From JAAAOZ01 sp964496595 (GTDB taxonomy: Bacteria > Chloroflexota > Anaerolineae > B4-G1 > SLSP01): a stretch of 35,933 nt of DNA. Below the pieces are notes generated by a model. It made no database searches. It was not told the origin of the DNA and was given only the letters and a program-made list of their open reading frames with translations. The DNA is taken from NCBI GenBank assembly GCA_964496595.1, contig CAZCAI010000025.1:1-35933 (forward strand), read 5' to 3'. Of this stretch, positions 1 through 7,200 are shown piece after piece. Made by a program: the position numbers and the translations under genes. Each line of letters starts with the position of its first letter. Within the stretch, counting starts at the first letter, position 1.

Positions 1-1418
1 TCCTGGCGCTGCTGCTCGGCGCGACCGCGCTCATCGTCGGGGCGTTTCCCCGCGCCTTCCGCGTGGGGTTAGTCGCGCCGCTCGCCCGCCTGCTGGAAGC
101 CGTGGCGCGCGTGGAACACGGCGAATTGCGCGGCGACGTTCCGGTGCTGATCGAGGATGAAATCGGGCGGCTGACCCACGGCTTCAACCACATGGTCACG
201 TCACTGCGGGCCTCGGATGAGGCGCTGCGCGCGCTCAACGTGACGCTGGAGCAGCGCGTGGTGGATCGCACGCGGGATTTGGCTACGCTCTACGAGGTCG
301 CTGCGCTCGTCGGGCAGGCCGCGCCGCTCGAGGAACTGCTGTCGTCGGTGTTGGCGCGCGTCGTGGCCGGCGTCGACGCGACGGCGGGCCTCGTCCTGGT
401 GACGGACGAGGCGGATGGCCGGATGCGCCCACTCGCCACGCACGCTCTCGCGCCATCGTTGCTCTCGTGGGTGAACAGCCTTCCCGTGTTGGATACGATG
501 CACTCGCAGACCGAGATGCTCCTCATCCACGACCTGGCCTCCGATCCCCGCGTGGCGTCGCTATTCGCTCCCGATGCTGATCAGGATGCACCTTTCCCCT
601 ATCGCACCCTGGTCAGCCTGCCCATCGCCGATGAGGACGGGATCTTAGGCGTGCTGATCATCTTTGGAGAGGAGCCTTTTCTGTTCAACGTGGAGGATTT
701 GGAGGTCTTGACGAGCGTCACGGAGCAATTGAGCATCGCCATCGAGAATGCGCGGTTGCGCGAGCGGACGGCTGCGATGGCGATCTGGGAGGAGCGGCAA
801 CGCCTGGCCCGCGATCTGCACGACTCCGTGACGCAGCTTCTCTACTCACAGGTGTTGTTTGCGGATGCGGCCCACAGGTTCTTGGGCGCGCAGCAAATCG
901 AGCGCGCGGCTCACTACCTGGAGCGCCTGAGCGAATCGGCGGCGCGGGCGTTGCGCGAGATGCGGCTGATGATCTATCGCCTGCGCCCGTCACGGTTGGC
1001 GGAGGCGGGCCTGGTCGGCGCGCTGCAACGGCGGCTGGAGATGGTCGAGCAGCGTGCGGGGATTCAGGTGCTTTTGACTCATGAGCCGGGGCCTGATCTG
1101 CCGGATGAGATTGAGCGGGCATTGTACTACATCGCTGAGGAGGCGCTAAACAACGCCCTGAAACACGCCGCCACCCGTGCGATCACCGTGGCGATAAGCT
1201 CCCCGCCGGGCCAGGTCTGCCTGAGTGTGACGGATGATGGTTGCGGATTCGATGTGGCCTGCGTTTCCGAGGGCCTGGGATTGCAGAGCTTGCAGGAGCG
1301 CGCGGAAGCGTTAGCCGGGGAACTGACCGTCGCATCGGCGCCGGGGGCGGGCGCGCGCATCGAGGTCTGCTTGCCGTTGTCCTCTAATTGTGAATTTAGA
1401 ATTGCGAATTGCGAATAG
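1..1418 (+). CDS. NarL-type sensor histidine kinase (5' partial)
   Basis: Membrane sensor kinase of a two-component system; it autophosphorylates on His and passes the phosphate to a response regulator. The reading frame is open from the left edge, so the start and any sensor domain lie outside the window. Numbering from the first complete codon: end of a hydrophobic helix (1-16), HAMP linker (about 20-75), GAF-like sensor domain (about 95-255), HisKA_3 dimerisation domain with the H-box LARDLHDSVTQ (His codon at 819), then a HATPase_c domain with the N-box EEALNNALKHA, DDGCGFD and a GLGLQSLQERA loop. The order HAMP-GAF-HisKA_3-HATPase is typical of NarX/LiaS-like kinases. The last residues (NCEFRIANCE) are encoded by a heptanucleotide repeat and are probably not part of the fold. 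The LuxR-type regulator 188 bp downstream is the likely partner. Confidence 0.93.
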   Translation, partial: LALLLGATALIVGAFPRAFRVGLVAPLARLLEAVARVEHGELRGDVPVLIEDEIGRLTHGFNHMVTSLRASDEALRALNVTLEQRVVDRTRDLATLYEVAALVGQAAPLEELLSSVLARVVAGVDATAGLVLVTDEADGRMRPLATHALAPSLLSWVNSLPVLDTMHSQTEMLLIHDLASDPRVASLFAPDADQDAPFPYRTLVSLPIADEDGILGVLIIFGEEPFLFNVEDLEVLTSVTEQLSIAIENARLRERTAAMAIWEERQRLARDLHDSVTQLLYSQVLFADAAHRFLGAQQIERAAHYLERLSESAARALREMRLMIYRLRPSRLAEAGLVGALQRRLEMVEQRAGIQVLLTHEPGPDLPDEIERALYYIAEEALNNALKHAATRAITVAISSPPGQVCLSVTDDGCGFDVACVSEGLGLQSLQERAEALAGELTVASAPGAGARIEVCLPLSSNCEFRIANCE

Positions 1419-1590
1419 TGCTGTTGTGTAAAGATTCAAAATTCTAAATTCGCAATTTGTTGTTTTTGCTTTTGGGAAAACTTTCCGGTAGCCGATTCCG
1501 TAATTTGGAATTTAGAATTGCGAATAATGCTATTGGGTAAAGATTCAAAATTCTAAATTCGCAATTCATAATTTGAAATTTGTTGCTTTG
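1386..1590. repeat. Duplicated heptamer-based repeat (STRR-like)
   Basis: Two related copies of about 70 bp (about 1391-1463 and 1507-1583). Each consists of a 7-nt periodic run of the GAATTTA/GAATTGC type, a short spacer containing a 'GTAAAGATTCAAAATTC' stretch, and the complementary run TTCTAAATTCGCAATT. The two halves can pair over at least 10 bp (AATTTAGAAT with ATTCTAAATT). The first copy begins inside the kinase gene and supplies its last codons. The pattern resembles the short tandemly repeated heptanucleotide sequences known from cyanobacteria and is also seen in Chloroflexota. No gene is visible in the spacer. The Shine-Dalgarno AAGGAG of the next gene lies just after it. Confidence 0.75.
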
Positions 1591-1606
1591 TTAAGGAGTC
1601 ATAATT

Positions 1607-2269
1607 GTGACCGAAGTCATTCGCATTTTGATCGTCGATGATCATCCGTTGGTGCGCGAGGGCTTGCAGGCCGTGATCGCATCGATGCCGGATATGGTGG
1701 TTGTGGGCGAGGCCGTCAATGGGCGAGCGGCGGTGCAGCAAGCCGCGCAGTTGCGGCCGGATGTTATATTGATGGATTTGCTAATGCCGGAGATGAGTGG
1801 GGGCGAGGCCGTCGCAGCGATCTTCTCGAAACGAGAAGTTGATGCCCCTAAGATCCTGGTGCTCACCAGCGTGGATAACATCGAAATTCTGCGCGATACT
1901 ATCCAGGCGGGCGCGTCGGGCTATGTCTCCAAAGATGCGCCCCCGGATGAGCTGCTCGATGCGATCCGCACCGTCCACGGCGGGAGCGTGGTGCTGCCCC
2001 CGCCGTTAGCGACGGCCCTGCTCCACAAGATGCACGATGCGTTTGAGTCGCCCCCCGCGCCTGATCTGAACGAGATCCTGACCGAACGCGAAATCGAAGT
2101 CCTAACGCTGGTGGCCCAGGGCTTGAACAACGCCGATATCGCCGACCGGCTCGTCATCAGCCCGCGCACGGTGAGCGTCCACGTGAGCCACATCTTAGAC
2201 AAACTGGAGCTAGAAAATCGCACCCAGGCCGCGCTCTACGCGCTGCGCGTGGGGCTGGTGACGCTGTGA
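1607..2269 (+). CDS. NarL/FixJ-family response regulator
   Basis: DNA-binding response regulator that should receive phosphate from the kinase just upstream and control transcription. A receiver domain (residues about 4-125) starts with ILIVDDHPLVREG. It has the phospho-acceptor Asp57 in VILMDLLMPEM, the switch Thr/Ser region LVLTSVD and the conserved Lys in VSKDAP. A LuxR-type helix-turn-helix follows (about 155-215; LTEREIEVLTLVAQGLNN, then ISPRTVSVHVSHILDKL). The length of 220 aa is normal for the family. The start is GTG at 1607, chosen because AAGGAG lies 8 nt upstream and the receiver domain begins immediately. It is co-oriented with the kinase, but the repeat-filled 188-bp gap may uncouple the two or carry a promoter. 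Confidence 0.95.
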   Translation: MTEVIRILIVDDHPLVREGLQAVIASMPDMVVVGEAVNGRAAVQQAAQLRPDVILMDLLMPEMSGGEAVAAIFSKREVDAPKILVLTSVDNIEILRDTIQAGASGYVSKDAPPDELLDAIRTVHGGSVVLPPPLATALLHKMHDAFESPPAPDLNEILTEREIEVLTLVAQGLNNADIADRLVISPRTVSVHVSHILDKLELENRTQAALYALRVGLVTL

Positions 2270-2283
2270 CATAGAGCCAGCTA

Positions 2284-3876
2284 TCACATCCCCCACACCG
2301 TGATAGCCTGGCCTTGATAGACCTCCTCGCGGCGGAAAAGCTTCTCGTCCCAGGACTTGTCCGGCGTGCGGTCGAAGATGACCAGGTGGCCTGCCTCCGC
2401 GCCGCAACGATCCATATAGCCCCAGGTCTGCGGCAACCCTTCCCCCAACGTCGCCTCTAAGGATTTGTGGCGCACTTTGAGTTCGATGACGATGCGCTGC
2501 ACCTCATCAGCAGCGGGCACGGGCCAAATGACGAGCAAGTCGGTGCGCTTGCGCCCCAGGCCGTACTCGCGCTCGATGCGCCCGCCGCCATTGACGATGC
2601 GCTGCAAGAAGGCCTGGAGCAGCAAGTGCGGCCCGGCCTCTTTGTAGTCGAAGCGCTTTACCCAGGATTCCGAGTGCTCGCGGAAGAATTGCTGGAACTC
2701 GGTCAGCAGTTTCTCCATCTGCAGGTGTCCGTCTGGGCCGATATACCACGCGGGTTGGTACAGGCTTTCGAAGTTGAGTTGAGTGATAAATGTCAACTCA
2801 CGTGGGATAACTTCCCGGTAGATGGCGTTGGCAATTTGCGGGCCGTGCGTCCCACGGTGGATCAGGCCCAAATCGGCGACGTATTGCAGATCATCTTGAC
2901 TGACCACATCGGCCAATGTAGTCCCGCGCAACATCGGCTTGAGGACACGTTGTACGCGCGGTTCCTTGAGCTTATCCACCAGTTGATCGATGTGCGTCTC
3001 GCGGCGCTGGATGAGCGCCTCTTTGGCCGCGATGATGTGCTCCGGTGTGATGGGCCGCGTCCGGTCGCGGTTCGCTTGCATATTGAAGGTGACCTCGTAG
3101 GCCAGCGCGTTGACGAGCCATGGCTGACCGCGCGTCAGATCCCACACCATCTCCATCACGCCGGGCGTGAAGACCTGCCCGGTCTCGTCGGTGTGCTGCT
3201 GGTACAGTGCGGCGACATCCGCCGCTGTGAAGTTGCCCAGGCGGAGTGAGACGGCCTTGACGTTGAAGGCGCTGCCGCCGGTGATGACCTCCTTGCCATC
3301 CGCGCTGCGCATCCGATAGTCACGCACATCCCGCACGCCGCAGAGTACGATGCTTTGTGGAAAAAGCGCCGGGCGTTGGGCATAACCTTCGCGCAATTGC
3401 CGCAGCACGGCAATCAGCGTGTCGCCGATTAACGCATCAATTTCATCGATCAGCACCACCAATGGTTTGGGGCTGTGCTGCGCCCAGCGCGCCAGAGTTT
3501 CACTCAGCGCCGCATGCGCGCCGCTGTTTTCCAGCACCGAGGGCCAAGTCGCGTCCACGAAATTATCTCCAAGAATGTGCTGTGTTTGCCAGGCCAACTT
3601 ACTCAGAATAGCACGCATCGCAGCGGTGACATCTTCGCGTGCAGATTGTCCAACTTCCACATTCACATACACACAGCGATAGCGCTCTTCCTGGTTGAGA
3701 TAGTCCATCAACGCCAGCAGGCTGGAGGTCTTGCCGGTTTGGCGCGGCGCGTGCAGGACGAAGTATTTCTTCTGTTGGATCAGAGATAGCACCTCCTCCA
3801 GATTGAAGCGGTGTAGCGGCGGCAAGCAATAGTGATCCTCACAGTTGACCGGCCCGGCTGTGTTGAAAAAACGCAT
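2284..3876 (-). CDS. P-loop (AAA-like) ATPase with C-terminal PD-(D/E)XK nuclease-like domain
   Basis: Predicted ATPase of the AAA-like/archaeal-ATPase type fused to a restriction-endonuclease-like domain. Such proteins are abundant in Chloroflexota and Bacteroidota, and their biological role is not settled. Numbering from the ATG at 3876 (530 aa): Walker A APRQTGKT at 43-50, Walker B LVVLIDEIDALIG with Asp144-Glu145, and a C-terminal segment (about 440-505) with the pattern RKRTDLLVIW followed by QRIVIELKV, matching the D...ExK core of the PD-(D/E)XK fold. An in-frame ATG 63 nt further upstream exists, but it has no ribosome-binding site. The ATG at 3876 is preceded by GAGGAGG at 8-nt spacing. 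The gene stands alone, convergent with the regulator gene (14 bp between stops). Confidence in the fold is high; in function it is low. Confidence 0.88.
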   Translation of the reverse strand: MRFFNTAGPVNCEDHYCLPPLHRFNLEEVLSLIQQKKYFVLHAPRQTGKTSSLLALMDYLNQEERYRCVYVNVEVGQSAREDVTAAMRAILSKLAWQTQHILGDNFVDATWPSVLENSGAHAALSETLARWAQHSPKPLVVLIDEIDALIGDTLIAVLRQLREGYAQRPALFPQSIVLCGVRDVRDYRMRSADGKEVITGGSAFNVKAVSLRLGNFTAADVAALYQQHTDETGQVFTPGVMEMVWDLTRGQPWLVNALAYEVTFNMQANRDRTRPITPEHIIAAKEALIQRRETHIDQLVDKLKEPRVQRVLKPMLRGTTLADVVSQDDLQYVADLGLIHRGTHGPQIANAIYREVIPRELTFITQLNFESLYQPAWYIGPDGHLQMEKLLTEFQQFFREHSESWVKRFDYKEAGPHLLLQAFLQRIVNGGGRIEREYGLGRKRTDLLVIWPVPAADEVQRIVIELKVRHKSLEATLGEGLPQTWGYMDRCGAEAGHLVIFDRTPDKSWDEKLFRREEVYQGQAITVWGM

Positions 3877-4087
3877 GGGAACAACCTCCTCGCCCACGGA
3901 CTGGATGAATTCAGCCTGAACATCCGATAATGACAGCATAATCTTGTATCAAGCATACTTGGATTCGACAGAAAGCGCAAATCTTTCCGGTGGGGATTGG
4001 CATCAAGCTTCGGCTTTATCTAGCTAATGAGTTACGGCTGGAGCGTGGCATGGTTGCATCCGACGAACTCCCAAAGATCCGAAATAT

Positions 4088-4122
4088 AAACGCGCCCACG
4101 GCAATGACACGTGGGCGCGTTT
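4088..4122 (-). terminator. Intrinsic terminator hairpin after the 1670-aa gene and micro-ORF
   Basis: Perfect 13-bp inverted repeat AAACGCGCCCACG / CGTGGGCGCGTTT with a 9-nt loop. It lies 22 bp beyond the stop of the 27-aa micro-ORF, in the direction of leftward transcription. A-rich and T-rich flanks on both sides could make it work both ways. The segment from here to the start of the ATPase gene (3877-4087) shows no convincing gene. Confidence 0.8.
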
Positions 4123-4144
4123 ACGGTTATTGGGCAAGAATTAA

Positions 4145-4228
4145 TTATCCCTTCTTCCTCCGCTTCTTTTTCTTGCCACTCCCTGGTTTCCTGATCGGAG
4201 CCTTCTTATCCTTATCTTCGTCTGCCAT
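4145..4228 (-). CDS. Small lysine/arginine-rich protein (27 aa)
   Basis: A micro-ORF recognised from its ribosome-binding site: AGGAGG sits 7 nt before an ATG, and a 27-codon frame ends in TAA just before the terminator. The peptide starts with an acidic/lysine stretch (MADEDKDKK), then APIRKPGSG, and ends in the dense basic tail KKKKRRKKG (12 Lys and 3 Arg out of 27). It lies 48 bp downstream of the 1670-aa secreted-protein gene, on the same strand, and upstream of the shared terminator, so it is probably co-transcribed. It has no signal peptide. The basic tail suggests nucleic-acid or polyanion binding, but this is only an inference. I do not recognise the family. A spurious small frame is possible, but the strong ribosome-binding site and tight placement argue for a real gene. 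Confidence 0.62.
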   Translation of the reverse strand: MADEDKDKKAPIRKPGSGKKKKRRKKG

Positions 4229-4276
4229 GTTAAACCTCCTTAAGTTGAAATTGAAATTGAGTGTTGTGAGTACCGC

Positions 4277-7200
4277 TTAAGGATTTCGCATAATAAGCGG
4301 TAAGTAAATTGCCGACGGTGACGGACTGTATACTGTGGTCACATTGATCACGCTCTGCATCAGGCCAGCGGCAGTGGCTGTAAAGTGAGTGGTGTCTATG
4401 ACGGGTGAGATTGTATTCGCAACGCCGGAGGGGATGGAGACTGTCATCCATGTGGTGGCCGCTTGGCCGCTGTCGAGCGTGAACGCAGGACGATAGTTGA
4501 CGTCCCAGCCCTGGCTGCTGGTATGCTGGAAAGTGAAGTCTAATGGGCCGTTACTGGTGTTGGCGAGGGTGTGACTGTAAACAGCCTGGCTATTAGTTGT
4601 AACCGTGAGAGCGCGGTTCGGACCGAAGGTGAATGACGGGACTAAGCCCACCGCCGCCCTATCCACAGCCGTGGCAGAGAATGCGCTCGAAAGACTGGAT
4701 GTGGCTTTGAGAGTGATGTGTTCGATGAGGTCGCTGGCGGCGTTATCCGGTGCGGTTACGAGTAAACTGACCTCGGTATTCTCGCCGGGGCCCAGTGGCA
4801 GCGGTAAACGTGTTGTCTCCAGAGTCTGTCCGGCTACATGTAGAGCTACGTCCCAGCCTAATTGCGTTTCCACGTCCAGCACAACATCGTCCCTTTGGGT
4901 GCTGGTATTGGTGAGCAGGTGGGTGTAGGTAAGTGTTTGTCCAGGTCGGATAGTTTGACTGATGCCCGGGGTCAGGTGTAACCCTGCCATAGTGGCGTCG
5001 GGTACGAAGATGTTGATGTGTGCTGTTCGAGTGATCGGGCCGGCATACGCGGCAAAATTGAGAGTGTAGTAGCCAGGTTCCAGGGTCGGCGTCGAGGTGA
5101 TGACAATCCCAATTTCATCCTCGTAATTGGTCAGTGCCGCCCGCATAGTCGGTCCACCGTCGACAGAAAGCCGCGAGGCTTTTACAAAACCTTGACGATT
5201 AGCCCACGTTGTACTGAGGGGCTTGAGTCGCGCGCGAGGTGAGATCCATACGGATTCTGACGCGCGCCCCCGGAGCGATATGAAATCGGCATCCATTTCG
5301 TAGGGGACATTCATCAAATCCATGAATAGGTCAATATCGTAGAACAGATCCTCCGACATTGAGGAGATTAACCGTGTGGTCGTAGCAGCGCCCGGTTTGA
5401 GGACGACCATCGTCTCCGGCCCGGTCAGATTGAAATCTCCTAGAGGAACTTCAAATGTGAGGGGCGGGGAACGGTCAATCATGCCGGTATCCGCGTCGTA
5501 GGCCCCGATCGCGAGGGTGTAGATCTCATCAGGATAAACGTCTCGCCATCCATACGACCCTACGATTCCCCCGGTGGGTTCGTTATTCTCGTCGTACATC
5601 TGGTATAGGGTGTCGGTGAGGGTGAAGACCTGGGTTTGGGTGATCACATCGGAGTCCACGGCATCAATGTAGGCGATGTAACTGTCAGTATCGGGGTGGT
5701 CGCTCGGCGTCCACTCGTAGTAGAGGGGCATATAGTCCGCGAAGACCCAGCGTCCCCATTCACCGTCCACCCACTCACAGTCAGCGGCTGGAGGATCGCC
5801 ACATGGCTCCCAATCCCAGACCTCGATGTGCAATTCGGGGGTGATGGCCGTGGTTGTGGCAAAGTGATCCATAAACCAGTCCGTGTGATCGATGTGGATG
5901 ACGCCAGCTCCTTCAGTCAAGACTTGCTCAGAGAAGTGTTGATCGGCCACCCGAACCGTGCGCGCCCCATGGGAGCGTGCCCGGGTTTTTAGCGCCGCAT
6001 ATTGATTGATGGCGGGGCTGATACCATCCTCCACCTGAACCCACAGGTAATAATCCCCGCTTTCAAAGCCGGATAGGTCGATCTGTGCCGTGATGGGTTG
6101 ATTGCCGCTAAGTTGATCCAGGTTGGCGACCGACATGGAATGGACTTTGGCGCCCTGGAAGATCGGCGCCACCGCGGTTTCAGTGATGCCCTCTGTTGTG
6201 GTGTACACGATCGTTTCGGTAATCGTTGCGGGATTGGCGAAGAAGGATAAGTGGGTAGGGGCATAATCTGACTGTACGCGCAGCGAGGCTTCCACGGCTT
6301 CAAGATTGGCGGGATTGATCGTAAAGTCACTGAGAACCGGGGGGTTGGCCGGGCCGAAAACGTCCAGAAGCCAGCCAGTTTGGGTAATGTCCCCGGTCAG
6401 TTTCACCTGCCATTCGCCGATGGGAGCTTGATTGACCACGTACTCGGTTTGGGTGACAACTTTCTGGACAGCATCCTGGAGCGTTAAGAGCGTCACCGCC
6501 GTGATGGTTTCCGTTCCGCTGATGACGATTTGATCGTTTGCGATGAAGGTGTAGACACTGCCGATGGGGAGGTCTACCGTGCTGGTCACGTTCGTGATGT
6601 CGGTGTCCATCTCGATCGTATAGGCGCCGGCTTCTGGATGTTGATAGGGGGAGACGCTACCCTCGGGAACATCAACTATCAAGGGGGTATCATTCATCGT
6701 CAGTGTGACGGGGTCAGATGCCGAGAGTAGGTTCACGAAGCGGACTTTACTCTGGGTTACGTTGCCTGGAGGTTGGTTGTTATCGCTCAGCACCTTAGCG
6801 TTTAGCGTATCTCCCTCAGCGAATAGGAGTGCGGTGGTGTCTTGCCCCGCGACCGCCTCAAAGGTAGCCGTGATGGAATTGCCGACCTGTGGGATGATCT
6901 CAACCGTGTGCGTGCCGGTGGGCAGATCAGTATAGCTTGTATAGGAGATCACGTCGTTAAACACGAGCTGGTCATCCAATTTTACATCAACTGGGCCGAG
7001 TGGGATGGGGAGGGCTGAGACATAACGCCAGCGGGCCTGATCTGGAACCGGCTCGGTGTAGGTCATAGTTTGTCCGTAGGAGATCTTGAGCGTGGGACTG
7101 AACGTCGTGTAGTTATCCGGGGTGATCTCGGTGTTGCGCAGGTCAGCCGGCAGGTCGGTGGTGTCTGGGGTGATCAGGCTGACCGTGATGGGTTTATTGG

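Noticed and set aside
2467..3249. A 260-codon plus-strand frame opposite the ATPase gene
   Set aside because: It is a shadow of the minus-strand gene, which has Walker and nuclease motifs and a good ribosome-binding site.
3990..4280. A 96-codon frame on the plus strand
   Set aside because: It runs through the terminator hairpin, antisense to the micro-ORF and across the end of the 1670-aa gene, has no ribosome-binding site, and its low-complexity hydrophobic sequence is the complement of the lysine-rich frame.
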